A DNA stretch of 32,885 nucleotides from Gemmatimonadota bacterium (GCA_030827315.1 JAURER010000029.1:1-32885); one strand, 5' to 3'; counted from the stretch's first letter, positions 23,890-32,561 are shown. Numbers and translations are program-made. The notes: generated from the sequence alone by a model not told the origin.

Positions 23890-25836
23890 ATGCGCCTTCG
23901 TCCACTCGCCGCTGCGCTCGCTTCCCTCGCCCTGGCCGCTGCTTCCCCGGCGCCGGCGATGGCCCAGGAGCTTCTTCCGCCCGCCGTGATCCTGAAGGGC
24001 GTCCCGTTCGAGGTGACCGTCGTCGGCCCGGCGGGCGACGCCGCGCCCTGGAGCGTCACCACGGCCGACGGAACGGAGCTCGCGTCGGGCGTGGTGCCCC
24101 CGCGCGAACGTGCGACGGCTCATGATCTCGTCGTCGATTCGCCGGATCAGCTTCCGCTGCAGGTGGCCGTGGGAGGGTCGTCGTTCGAAGTCGACGCGAC
24201 GCTCACGAACGGCTGGATCTCGATCCTGCCCCCGCTCCTCGCCATCGCGCTGGCGCTGCTGTTCCGCGAGGTGGTGACGGCCCTCTTCGCCGGCGTCTGG
24301 CTCGGTGCATTCGTGGTCGCCGGCTGGAACCCCCTGGCGGCATTCGGGCGCCTCATGGACACCTTCGTCACGCCCGCAGTGGCCGATTCGGACCACGCGA
24401 GCATCATGGTGTTCTCGCTCCTGCTCGGCGGCATGGTGGGCCTCATTTCACGCAACGGTGGAACGCTGGGCATCGTGGAGGCCGTGGCCCCTTTCGCGAG
24501 CACGCAGCGCCGCGGCAAGCTCGCCACCTGGATCGCCGGCATGGCGATTTTCTTCGACGACTACGCCAACACGCTGATCGTCGGAAACACGATGCGACCG
24601 ATCACCGACCGTCTGAAGATCTCGCGCGAGAAGCTGGCGTATATCGTCGACTCCACCGCAGCCCCCGTGGCGGCCCTCGTGCCCATCTCGACCTGGGTGG
24701 GCTACGAGATCAGCCTCATCGGCGACGGCGTCGCCATCGCCGCCGAGCAGAATCCGGCGGTCGCCGCCGAACTCCTCGCGCTGAACCCCTTCACCGTGTT
24801 CATCGCGACGATCCCGCACCTCTTCTACCCGATCTTCGCACTCGTCCTCGTATTCCTGACCTCCGTGATGGACAGGGACTTCGGGCCCATGGCCGCGGCC
24901 GAGCGGCGCGCCTCGGGCGGACGGGGCCTCTATCGCCAGGGCGCGATGCTGGCCGCGGAGACCTCAGCCGACACGATGTCGCCCAAGGAGGGCGTGCCAC
25001 GCCGCTGGTGGAACGCGGGCATCCCGGTCTTCACGGTGGTCGGCGTCGTCCTCGTCGGTCTCTACACGTCCGGGGTCGCCCAGGTGGGAGCCGACGCCCC
25101 GCTGCGCGACATCTTCGGCGAGGCTGACCCCTTCGCGACCCTGCTCTGGGGCTCGCTCGCCGGCGTGCTGGTGGCGATGGCCATCTCCATCGGTCAGGGC
25201 TTCCTGAGTCTGGGCGAATGCATCGATTCCGTCGCTGGCGGGATGCGAGCGATGATGCTCGCGATGATCATCCTGGTGCTGGCGTGGTCGCTCGGCGCGG
25301 TGACGGAGGCCATCGGCACGTCGAACTTCCTGGCACTCATGCTTTCCGACCGGGTCGCTGTCGAGCTCCTCCCGGCGATCGTTTTCGTGACCTCCGCGGC
25401 CATGGCGTTCGCGACCGGAACCTCGTGGGGCACGATGGCGATCATGCTGCCCGTGGTGATTCCGCTCACCGTGGCGCTCGGGGGACCGGACGTGCATCCG
25501 GGTGCCGACAACGGCGCCGTCCTTCTGGGCGGCATCGCCTCGGTCCTGGCCGGGGCCATCTTCGGCGACCACTGCTCGCCGATCTCCGACACGACGGTCC
25601 TCTCGTCCACGGCCTCGGCATGCGACCACGTCGACCACGTCCGTACGCAGTTGCCGTACGCGCTCTTCGTCGCCGGGCTCGGCCTCGTGCTCGGGAACCT
25701 CGGCACGGCCTACGGACTGCCCACGTGGCTCGCGTTGGCGATTGGAATCGCCGTTCTGTGGGGTGCGGTGCGCTTCTTCGGCACCGCGACCGAAGACCCC
25801 GTCGTCCCGCAGGAGCCAGCGCACGCGTCGGAGTAG
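23890..25836 (+). CDS. NhaC-family Na+/H+ antiporter with exported N-terminal domain
   Basis: Exchanges Na+ (or a related solute) for protons across the inner membrane. 648 residues. The C-terminal ~520 hold the family blocks: FFDDYANTLIVGNTMRPITD, VDSTAAPVAALVPISTWVGY, FATGTSWGTMAIMLPVVIPL and FGDHCSPISDTTVLSS then DHVRTQLPYAL. Before the first membrane helix (SILPPLLAIALALLF) there is a cleavable-looking signal peptide (MRLRPLAAALASLALAAA, ending AMAQ) and about 80 residues of beta-type sequence (ILKGVPFEVTVVGPAG, SFEVDATLTNGW), probably a small periplasmic Ig-like domain. ATG 23890 is chosen because the signal peptide begins there. No ribosome site is seen. Confidence 0.92.
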   Translation: MRLRPLAAALASLALAAASPAPAMAQELLPPAVILKGVPFEVTVVGPAGDAAPWSVTTADGTELASGVVPPRERATAHDLVVDSPDQLPLQVAVGGSSFEVDATLTNGWISILPPLLAIALALLFREVVTALFAGVWLGAFVVAGWNPLAAFGRLMDTFVTPAVADSDHASIMVFSLLLGGMVGLISRNGGTLGIVEAVAPFASTQRRGKLATWIAGMAIFFDDYANTLIVGNTMRPITDRLKISREKLAYIVDSTAAPVAALVPISTWVGYEISLIGDGVAIAAEQNPAVAAELLALNPFTVFIATIPHLFYPIFALVLVFLTSVMDRDFGPMAAAERRASGGRGLYRQGAMLAAETSADTMSPKEGVPRRWWNAGIPVFTVVGVVLVGLYTSGVAQVGADAPLRDIFGEADPFATLLWGSLAGVLVAMAISIGQGFLSLGECIDSVAGGMRAMMLAMIILVLAWSLGAVTEAIGTSNFLALMLSDRVAVELLPAIVFVTSAAMAFATGTSWGTMAIMLPVVIPLTVALGGPDVHPGADNGAVLLGGIASVLAGAIFGDHCSPISDTTVLSSTASACDHVDHVRTQLPYALFVAGLGLVLGNLGTAYGLPTWLALAIGIAVLWGAVRFFGTATEDPVVPQEPAHASE

Positions 25837-25882
25837 GCGGCCTCGATCGAGTCCGCGCGGCCGGGCTCGTGGCCCCGCCGGC

Positions 25883-27265
25883 TCAGCGTCCGAAACGGGC
25901 CCGGCCGATCCGCCTGAGAAGCGGGTCTGTCGGGTCGCCCTGTCCTTCTCCCGCAGCCCAGTCGTAGGAGAAGAGGACGACGCCCCCCGCACCCTCCGCG
26001 CGCGCAATGTCGATCATGCCGAGCGTGCCTTCCGCGGGATTCATGTACGCTCCGATGCCGGCCCAAATCCGCTCCGGGGTCCCCGCGGCCTCGCGCGCGG
26101 CTCGTACCAGGGCCTCGAAGCGGGTCGCGTCCGAGGTGTAGGCCATCGGCACGGCGATGTCGATGAGCCCGTCGCGCAGCCAGGCGCGCCAGTCCTGGAA
26201 GCGATCGCTCCAGGCCACATCGGGGTCCGCGATCACCGCGGCCGACACCACGAGTCGCGGCCGCAACAGCTTTACGTCGGTCCGGATGCGTGACACCAGC
26301 CGGGTGACCTGCTCGCGACGGAACTCCGCCCAGAGGGCGGATTCGCCGTCCACGAACCCGAAAAGATCGTCCTCGTAGGCGGCGTCCAGCTCGACCCACC
26401 GTGCCTCGGGCAATTTCTCTCGCGACCAGAGACGGAAGCGCTCGAGCGCACCGACGGAGTAGTCGTACTGAGCCGAGGGGAACCGGATGTAGTCGAAGTG
26501 GATCCCGTCGAGGTCGTAGCGGGTCGCCAGATCGAGCCACACGGCGTGGACGCGGTCCTGCACCTCCGGGTGCGAGGGGCTCGAGTACAGCCCCTCGACC
26601 GTAGCGGGATTCTCCTCCGCCCACCGGACGAGTCGTTCCACGAAACGCCGGTCGAACGGATCGACGCCCGCCAGATCGACACCCAGCGCGCGTGGCACGG
26701 CGAGCCAGTCCGGGTGGGCGTTGACCAGGTGCTCGCGGCTCAGCGGCAGTGCGGCCGGACCCCACACGAGGTGCGTGTTGACCCACGCGTGGACCGCCAT
26801 GCCACGGGCGTGGGCTTCGGCGATGGTGAGCGCGAGCGGGTCGAAATCGGGGCCCTCGACGATCGATTCGCCCCGGGGCTCGATGTTGGACCGGTAGAAT
26901 GCGTCCGCCCGACCGCGGACCTGGACGATCAGCGTGTTGATCCCAGCGGTCTCGGCATCGCGGATCATGGCCCGGATCGCCTCGGCGCTGGTCATGGTGT
27001 ACCGCACGACCCACAGCGCCCTTACCTCGTCGAACCGGCGGACCGGGTCGAATCCCTGCTGGGGCGGCTCGACCGGCAGGGGCGCGCTCGTCTCGGCCCT
27101 CGGCTCGACCGGCGGCTGCGGGCTCGGAGGCGGGCCCGTCGTCACCCGCGGCTGCAGAGGCTCAGGCGCGGTGCGAACGACCGTGCAGCCCGCCGCCACG
27201 AGAAGGAGGACCACCGCGGTCGCGGCGCGGGACCACCACGCAGCCCGGACGGGAGCGAGCGTCAT
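25883..27265 (-). CDS. Lipoprotein, GHL10-type putative glycosidase (YngK-like)
   Basis: Glycoside-hydrolase-like family 10 protein. 460 residues from ATG 27265. The signal VVLLLVAAGC has a lipobox, so it is probably attached to a membrane; a proline-rich linker (about residues 36-75) follows. The domain starts at VRALWVVRYTM and has INTLIVQVRGRADAFYRSN, the conserved DGIHFDYIRFP motif, and DIAVPMAYTSDATRFEALV. The last part (AGGVVLFSYDWAAG) is also typical. Members cleave peptidoglycan-related or polysaccharide substrates, but no activity can be read from sequence. The ATG begins one base after the tadA stop, so it is part of that operon. Confidence 0.9.
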   Translation of the reverse strand: MTLAPVRAAWWSRAATAVVLLLVAAGCTVVRTAPEPLQPRVTTGPPPSPQPPVEPRAETSAPLPVEPPQQGFDPVRRFDEVRALWVVRYTMTSAEAIRAMIRDAETAGINTLIVQVRGRADAFYRSNIEPRGESIVEGPDFDPLALTIAEAHARGMAVHAWVNTHLVWGPAALPLSREHLVNAHPDWLAVPRALGVDLAGVDPFDRRFVERLVRWAEENPATVEGLYSSPSHPEVQDRVHAVWLDLATRYDLDGIHFDYIRFPSAQYDYSVGALERFRLWSREKLPEARWVELDAAYEDDLFGFVDGESALWAEFRREQVTRLVSRIRTDVKLLRPRLVVSAAVIADPDVAWSDRFQDWRAWLRDGLIDIAVPMAYTSDATRFEALVRAAREAAGTPERIWAGIGAYMNPAEGTLGMIDIARAEGAGGVVLFSYDWAAGEGQGDPTDPLLRRIGRARFGR

Positions 27266-27266
27266 T

Positions 27267-27743
27267 TCAGCGCCTGCGCATGCGGAAGAAGGCGCGCAGC
27301 ATCTCCGACGACTCCTCGGCACGCACACCGCGGTGCACCTCGCATCGATGGTTCAGGCGCTCGTCGCGAAGCAGGTCTCCCAGAGACCCGCCCATGCCGG
27401 CTTTCGGATCGTCGGCTCCGAAGACTACGCGCGGAATTCTCGCGAGCACGATGGCGCCGGCACACATCGCACACGGCTCGAGTGTGACGTAGAGCGTCGT
27501 GTCGGTCAGGCGCCAGTCACCGCGTCGAAGGGCAGCGGCGCGGATGGCGACCACTTCCGCGTGCGCAGTCGGGTCGGAGTCGATGACGGTGCGGTTCATG
27601 CCCTCAGCGAGGATCTCGTTTCGTTCCACGACGACGGCCCCGACGGGCACCTCGCCCATCTCCTCGGCCTGGCGAGCGAGATCGAGCGCGTAGCCCATCC
27701 ATTCATCGTCCCGGAACACGTCTCGTACCGTCGTTGCGGACAT
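27267..27743 (-). CDS. tadA: tRNA(Arg) adenosine-34 deaminase
   Basis: Makes inosine at the wobble position of tRNA-Arg(ACG). 158 residues. Zinc ligands and catalytic Glu are His61 and Glu63 in DPTAHAEVVAIR, and Cys91 and Cys94 in LEPCAMCAGAIVLARI; VPVGAVVVERNEILAEG and GADDPKAGMGGSLGDLL are other family marks. ATG 27743 is preferred: the longer frame (TTG 27764) has no ribosome site and adds residues not seen in the family. It lies 17 bases after the LexA-like gene's stop and one base before the glycosidase start. Sharing an operon with a repressor is unusual and may be incidental. Confidence 0.95.
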   Translation of the reverse strand: MSATTVRDVFRDDEWMGYALDLARQAEEMGEVPVGAVVVERNEILAEGMNRTVIDSDPTAHAEVVAIRAAALRRGDWRLTDTTLYVTLEPCAMCAGAIVLARIPRVVFGADDPKAGMGGSLGDLLRDERLNHRCEVHRGVRAEESSEMLRAFFRMRRR

Positions 27744-27760
27744 GGAGGTCCGCGCCACGC

Positions 27761-28453
27761 TCAATGCTGCGTGAGCGCGATCGCAGGAATCTCGTCGACG
27801 CGCCGATAGAAGCCGGCGACACGGCCCAAGATCTGGAGGGTGTTCGCATCGTCGACGTGCACCGAACCGCCGCCGGGGCGGAGCGCGTCCAGACGCGCAC
27901 CGCGCCCCTTCCGCGAAAAACGATGGAAGGAGGCAGCGCCGCCGACCTCGGCGACGATCACGGAGCCGTCATCCACGTCATCGACCGAAGCCGGGGAGAC
28001 CAGCAGAAGGTCACCCTCTCCGATACCCAGGACGGCCAGGTCCCCGGCGCTCGCGCGCAGCATGAACGATCCGTTCTCGCCACCCATCTGGCGATCCACG
28101 GAGAAGTACGTCTCAGCGTCCCGGCTTCGACCGTTCGACGGCACTTCGGAGAAGCACGGAACCGCGACCGTGTCGGCGCTGAGGTCGACGCCGAGGATCT
28201 TCACCCCTCGCGAGCGGGACGCATCGCGCTCGAGGAAGCCCTTCTCCGCCAGCGCCTGCAGATGCTCGGAAACCGTCTTCGTGCTCTTGATGCCAAAGCG
28301 TTCCCCGATCTCCCGGATCGACGGCTGATACGTGTTGGCGCGCAGGTACCGCACCATGAAATCGAGGATCTTGCGCTCGACCTCTGTGAGCGGCTCGACC
28401 TGACGACTCGAGGTAGGAACCTCGCGCGGGGCTGACGCTTCCGATCTGGCCAA
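27761..28453 (-). CDS. lexA: LexA-like repressor with a degenerate, probably inactive protease domain
   Basis: A winged-helix DNA-binding domain joined to an S24-type domain, 230 aa. Residues 22-75 match the LexA N-terminus (LTEVERKILDFMVRYL, PSIREIGERFGIKS, EHLQALAEKGFLE). The second domain aligns without gaps to E. coli LexA around the nucleophile: LLRVSGMSMKDIGIMDGDLL against MLRASAGDLAVLGIGEGDLL. This puts Asp138 at Ser119. The lysine site VKRL reads FHRF, with His177 for Lys156. The Ala-Gly cleavage bond of VAAG is not visible; the local sequence is EVPSNG. So cleavage in the SOS response looks lost. Start: TTG 28453 with AGGTG 7 bases upstream; GTG 28486 is the alternative. The fold is secure, the SOS role is not. 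Confidence 0.88.
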   Translation of the reverse strand: MARSEASAPREVPTSSRQVEPLTEVERKILDFMVRYLRANTYQPSIREIGERFGIKSTKTVSEHLQALAEKGFLERDASRSRGVKILGVDLSADTVAVPCFSEVPSNGRSRDAETYFSVDRQMGGENGSFMLRASAGDLAVLGIGEGDLLLVSPASVDDVDDGSVIVAEVGGAASFHRFSRKGRGARLDALRPGGGSVHVDDANTLQILGRVAGFYRRVDEIPAIALTQH

Positions 28454-28506
28454 CGAATCACACCTGCAGGGGGGCGCCGAACGCACCCGACTCTGGAATG
28501 GGGGCT

Positions 28507-28536
28507 ATCCTAATGTGCGCTTCGGAAAGGTGTCAA
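28507..28536 (-). promoter_or_regulatory. Strong promoter of the lexA-like operon
   Basis: A perfect -35 box TTGACA (28531-28536), an 18-base spacer and TAGGAT (28507-28512). An A/T-rich stretch (AAAACATTTC) directly upstream of the -35 box stands out in this GC-rich DNA and could act as an UP element. Transcription would start near 28500, giving a leader of about 47 bases. No LexA-type palindrome is evident on or near the promoter. Confidence 0.75.
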
Positions 28537-28580
28537 GAAATGTTTTCGTCGCGGTCCTCCTCGCGCCGATCCCCGAAAGC

Positions 28581-30014
28581 TCACGAGGCGCGAATACGCT
28601 TCACTGCGCGACCCATCCTGTCCTCCGAGCGCTCGCGCCCCAGAAGGACGAGAACGTCGAAGATCCCGGGACTGGCCATGTTGCCGGTCAACGCCACGCG
28701 GAGGGGATGGATGAGCTTGCCGGCCCCCGTGCCCATTTCCTCGGCGAGCGAACGCAGCCGGTCTTCGAGTGCGTCCTGCGTCCACGCAGCGCCGGCGAAC
28801 GCGTGCCGCGTACGCTCGAGCCTTTCGATGGCCTCGGCCGGATCCTTCAGCCAGTGTTTCTCGACGGCGTGCGGGTCGTAGTGCAGCTCGTCGCACGCGA
28901 AGGGGCGGGCCTGGTCACCGAGCTCGTCGAGCGTCCGTGCCCGCACCTTGATGACCGGCAGCAGGGCCGCCATCCAGGCCGGGTCGTCCAGCAGGTCGGC
29001 ACGCAGGGTCGCCTCGTCCGCCAGGTGCCTCCTGATGTGGCCGGCGAGTTCCGCATCGGGACGAACGGAGAGGTGCCGCCCGTTGAGCCACGACAGCTTT
29101 TCCGTGTCGAAGACGGAACTCTTCCTCAGTATCCGTTCCGGTGTGAAAGCCGCGATGAGCTCCTCGACGGTCATGAACTCGCGGTCGTCCCCGGGGCTCC
29201 ATCCGAGAAGCGCGAGAAAGTTGACCATCGCCTCGGGCAGGATCCCCTCCGCGGCGTAGTCGCCGATGGCCGTGGCGCCGTGCCGCTTCGAGAGTCGCTT
29301 CCCGTCCGCGCCCAGGATGAGCGGGACGTGCGCGAAGATCGGCTCCGGGAGGCCAAGCGCGCGGTAGAGGAGCACCTGCTTGGGCGTGTTGGAAAGGTGA
29401 TCGTCCCCCCGGATCACGTGCGTTATGCGCATGTCCGCGTCGTCGGAGACCACGGCGAGATTGTAGACCGGCGTGCCGTCCGACCGGAGAATGACGAGGT
29501 CGTCGATGTCGGAGTTGCCGAAGCGCATGTCGCCGTGCACGAGGTCCTGGAAGCGCGTCTCTCCGTCGGGAACCCGGAAACGGATCGCGAAAGGCTCACC
29601 CGCGGCGGCCCGTCGGTCGGACTCTCCCGGCGCGAGCGCGTCGGCCTTCTCGCGCGCCACCCGGCTCGGATGCATGTCTCTCTCCTGGGCCTCGGCACGC
29701 ACCTCGTCCGGATCCGAGAAGTCGCGGTAAGCCTTACCTTCCCCCAGTAGACGCAGCGCGTCGCGCCGGTGCCGCTCGACGCCCTCGTTCTGAAAGAAGG
29801 GACCCTCGTCCCAGTCCAGCCCGAGCCACGTCATGCCGTCGAGTATGGCGCGCGTGTGTTCGTCACTCGAGCGCTCGCGGTCCGTATCCTCGATGCGGAG
29901 GACGAAGACCCCACCCTCCTTGCGGGCCAGGAGCCAGTTGAAGATCGCCGTGCGCGCCCCGCCGACGTGGAGATACCCGGTCGGAGAAGGGGCGAAGCGG
30001 AGACGCATGGTCAC
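28581..30014 (-). CDS. gltX: Glutamyl-tRNA synthetase
   Basis: Charges tRNA-Glu with glutamate in the cytoplasm. 477 residues, normal length. It opens MTMRLRFAPSPTGYLHVGGA with the HIGH-type motif, followed by RIEDTDRERS, HVIRGDDHLSNTPKQ and the KMSKS-type loop GADGKRLSKRHGA. The C-terminal helical anticodon-binding domain is present (GTGAGKLIHPLRVALTG). The start is GTG 30014, overlapping the glnS stop (GTGA); ATG 30008 is also possible and would only remove two residues. glnS and gltX together in one operon is notable because both belong to the same class Ib group. Confidence 0.97.
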   Translation of the reverse strand: MTMRLRFAPSPTGYLHVGGARTAIFNWLLARKEGGVFVLRIEDTDRERSSDEHTRAILDGMTWLGLDWDEGPFFQNEGVERHRRDALRLLGEGKAYRDFSDPDEVRAEAQERDMHPSRVAREKADALAPGESDRRAAAGEPFAIRFRVPDGETRFQDLVHGDMRFGNSDIDDLVILRSDGTPVYNLAVVSDDADMRITHVIRGDDHLSNTPKQVLLYRALGLPEPIFAHVPLILGADGKRLSKRHGATAIGDYAAEGILPEAMVNFLALLGWSPGDDREFMTVEELIAAFTPERILRKSSVFDTEKLSWLNGRHLSVRPDAELAGHIRRHLADEATLRADLLDDPAWMAALLPVIKVRARTLDELGDQARPFACDELHYDPHAVEKHWLKDPAEAIERLERTRHAFAGAAWTQDALEDRLRSLAEEMGTGAGKLIHPLRVALTGNMASPGIFDVLVLLGRERSEDRMGRAVKRIRAS

Positions 30015-32425
30015 GAGTCGAGCCTTTGACTGAGCAGGGTTCGGACTACTTGTGGATCGGCGGCCCCACGGGTCGCCTTCATGACTTCGCCGACGAAGAG
30101 GCCCACGAGCTGGGGTCTCCCCTCGCGGTACTCCCGCACCTTGTCGGGCCAGCGCGCCAGCACGCCGTCGACGATAGCGGCGAGCTCGTCCGCGTCGGAC
30201 ACCGAGGCGAGTCCCATGGCCTCCACGAGCTCGGCGGGATCACCACCCTCGGCCGCCATGCGGGCCAGCACGTCCTTGCCCGCCCTGCGGGATACGGAAC
30301 CGGCGGCGACGAGCGCCACGAGCCGGCCGAGAGCCGCGCCGTCGAACGGCAGCTCCGAGATCCCTCGTCCGTCGAGCACGCCGCGAACGTCGCTGACGAC
30401 CCAGCCGGCGACCGTAGCGGCGTCGTCGTGGACCGCGAGCGCGGCCTCGAAGAAGTCCCCGGCCGCGGGCGTGCCCGTCAGCAGGTCCGCTTGCTCCTCC
30501 GGGAGTCCGAGCTCGCCCGTGTAGAGCTCGAAGCGGCGGGCGAGAGCGGGATCCTCTGCCCGAGCGCGGATGCGGGCGTCGCCGAGCTGCGGCCTCGCAC
30601 CCGGCCCGGACCCGGATGACGGCTGGCTGTCGCGCGGCGCCTTTCGATGACGGTCGGCCGCGGGTCGGTCAGCCCCGGCGGGCTCCGCCGCCCGGGCCCC
30701 GTCGTAGCCGCTCTTGAGTCCCACGATCCGGTTGAACACGAGCGCTTCGCCCCGGCCGTCGACCGGATCGCGCCAGAAGTAGCCGTTGCGCTCGAACTGA
30801 TAGCGGGTCGCGGGATCGTCCGAGGCCACCGACGGCTCCACCTTCGCCGTGCGCACCACCGTCAGCGATGCCGGATTCACGCGGGAGAGCAGACTCACCG
30901 CCGCCTCGTCCGCGACGGAAGCCCCAAGGGGGGCGTCAGCGTCTCGGGCCTCGGCGGCCTCCTCCTCCGACAGCAGCAGGGGCGCGAAGAGGCGCACCTC
31001 CGCGTCCCGCGCATGGCCGGCGGCCACCCAGTGGATCGTGCCCTTCACCTTTCGGCCATCCGGCGACGTTCCGCTGCGCGTCCGCGCATCGTACGTGCAC
31101 CGCAGCTCGGCGACCTCACCGAGCTCGTCGTGAACGACTTCGTCGCAGCGCACGACGTATGCATGGCGCAGTCGGACCTCGCCCCCCGGCACCAGCCGCC
31201 GGAAACCCTCGGGCGGATGCTCGGCGAAATCCGACCGCTCGATCCACAGCTCGCGGCCGAAAGGAACCACCCGGCTGCCCTCCCGGCCGACGTCGGGCGG
31301 GAAGTACGGAGCCTCGAGTTCCTCTTCGGCGCCTTCGGGCCAGTTCGTGATCACCAACTTGAGCGGGTCGAGGACCGCCATGACCCGGGGTGCTTCCGCG
31401 TTGAGCACCTCGCGGATGGCGAAGTCGAGCTTGGCCTCCTCCGTGCGGGCCCCGGAGCGGGTCACGCCGACGATCTTCGCGAAGAGGCGGATCGCCTCCG
31501 GCGGAATCCCACGGCGCCGATAGCCGGAAATGGTGGCGAGGCGCGGATCGTCCCATCCGGACACGACCCCGGCCTGGACCAGGGGGCCGATCGCGCGCTT
31601 CGAGAGCACCGCGTTCTCGAGGTCCAGCCCGGCCCACTCGTGCTGATGCGGCCGGGGCTCACCGAACCCCACGCTCTCGAGGACCCAGTCGTAGACCTCC
31701 CGGTTGTTCTCGAACTCGATGGTGCAGATCGAATGCGTCACTGCCTCGAACGCGTCCTCGAGGCAGTGCGCGTAGTCGTACAACGGGTAGATGCACCAGG
31801 CATCTCCCTGCCGGTAATGAGACGCGTGGCGGATCCGATAGAGCACCGGATCGCGCATGAGCATGTTCGGGTGACCCATGTCGATCCGGCCCCGCAGCAC
31901 GTGGGCACCGTCCCCGAACTCCCCCTCGCGCATGCGTCGGAAGAGATCCAGGTTTTCCTCGACGCCGCGGTCGCGATAGGGCGAGAGCCTGCCGGGCTCG
32001 TTCACCGTGCCACGCCCCTCCCGGATCGCCTCGAGCGGCTGGGAGTCCACGTACGCCAGCCCCTTCCGGATGAGGGTCACCGCGCACTCGTACATCCGCT
32101 CGAAGTAGTCGGACGCGTAGTAGAGGTGCTCGCCCCAGTCGAAGCCCAGCCAGCGCACGTCTTCCTGGATGGAGCGAGCGAACTCCTCGTTCTCCTTCTC
32201 CGGATTCGTGTCGTCGAAGCGGAGGTGGCACCGCCCACCGAACTCCGCCGCGATCCCGAAGTTCAGACAGATGCCGGTGGCGTGACCGACGTGCAGGTAG
32301 CCGTTCGGCTCGGGAGGAAAACGCGTGACGACGCGTCCGTCGTAGCGACCCGAAGCGAGGTCCGCGCGGACCCGCTGGCGAATGAAATCCATGCCGGCCG
32401 CGCCGGCGTCGCTGGTCTCGTTCAT
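30011..32425 (-). CDS. glnS: Glutaminyl-tRNA synthetase with C-terminal GatB/YqeY-type domain
   Basis: Charges tRNA-Gln directly. 804 residues versus about 550 in E. coli. Residues 1-573 are a full GlnRS: the HIGH motif FPPEPNGYLHVGHATGICLN, FDDTNPEKENEEF, YPLYDYAHCLEDAFEAVTHS, the KMSKS-type VLSKRAIG, then the beta-barrel anticodon domains (YVVRCDEVVHDELGEV). A low-complexity linker (574-615) leads to a ~190-residue helical tail with the YqeY/GatB pattern: GSVSRRAGKDVLARM and VREYREGRPQLVGLFVGEVM, then KATRGAADPQVV. Such a tail is known in Deinococcus GlnRS, where it helps bind tRNA-Gln. ATG 32425 lacks a ribosome site and lies 8 bases after a -10-like box, so a leaderless message is suggested. 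Confidence 0.96.
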   Translation of the reverse strand: MNETSDAGAAGMDFIRQRVRADLASGRYDGRVVTRFPPEPNGYLHVGHATGICLNFGIAAEFGGRCHLRFDDTNPEKENEEFARSIQEDVRWLGFDWGEHLYYASDYFERMYECAVTLIRKGLAYVDSQPLEAIREGRGTVNEPGRLSPYRDRGVEENLDLFRRMREGEFGDGAHVLRGRIDMGHPNMLMRDPVLYRIRHASHYRQGDAWCIYPLYDYAHCLEDAFEAVTHSICTIEFENNREVYDWVLESVGFGEPRPHQHEWAGLDLENAVLSKRAIGPLVQAGVVSGWDDPRLATISGYRRRGIPPEAIRLFAKIVGVTRSGARTEEAKLDFAIREVLNAEAPRVMAVLDPLKLVITNWPEGAEEELEAPYFPPDVGREGSRVVPFGRELWIERSDFAEHPPEGFRRLVPGGEVRLRHAYVVRCDEVVHDELGEVAELRCTYDARTRSGTSPDGRKVKGTIHWVAAGHARDAEVRLFAPLLLSEEEAAEARDADAPLGASVADEAAVSLLSRVNPASLTVVRTAKVEPSVASDDPATRYQFERNGYFWRDPVDGRGEALVFNRIVGLKSGYDGARAAEPAGADRPAADRHRKAPRDSQPSSGSGPGARPQLGDARIRARAEDPALARRFELYTGELGLPEEQADLLTGTPAAGDFFEAALAVHDDAATVAGWVVSDVRGVLDGRGISELPFDGAALGRLVALVAAGSVSRRAGKDVLARMAAEGGDPAELVEAMGLASVSDADELAAIVDGVLARWPDKVREYREGRPQLVGLFVGEVMKATRGAADPQVVRTLLSQRLDS

Positions 32426-32433
32426 GGCGGAGT

Positions 32434-32442
32434 AAGCTAGCA
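32434..32442 (-). promoter_or_regulatory. Extended -10 promoter of glnS-gltX
   Basis: TGCTAGCTT on the minus strand: an extended -10 (TGN followed by TAGCTT), 8 bases before the ATG at 32425. There is no ribosome site between, so a leaderless transcript is likely. The same TAGCTT box is used in the rpsT promoter proposal. No good -35 was found. Confidence 0.5.
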
Positions 32443-32561
32443 CATGCCGTGCGCGGCACGGACCCTGCGCCCGGAACGCAGATCGGAGCCGCAGCTCGCG
32501 GCCACGACTCCGACTCCGACGTCCCCGGGCTGGAGCCCGTGACCGACGATTGCGCCCCGGA

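Noticed and set aside
25837-25882. Terminator between the antiporter and the glycosidase lipoprotein gene
   Set aside because: A 5-bp GCCGG/CCGGC pairing with a 13-base loop is visible, but it is too short and common in this composition to annotate.
28453-28580. SOS-box search upstream of the LexA-like gene
   Set aside because: No GAAC-N4-GTTC, CTG-N10-CAG or other clear palindrome was found around the promoter, so no operator was annotated.
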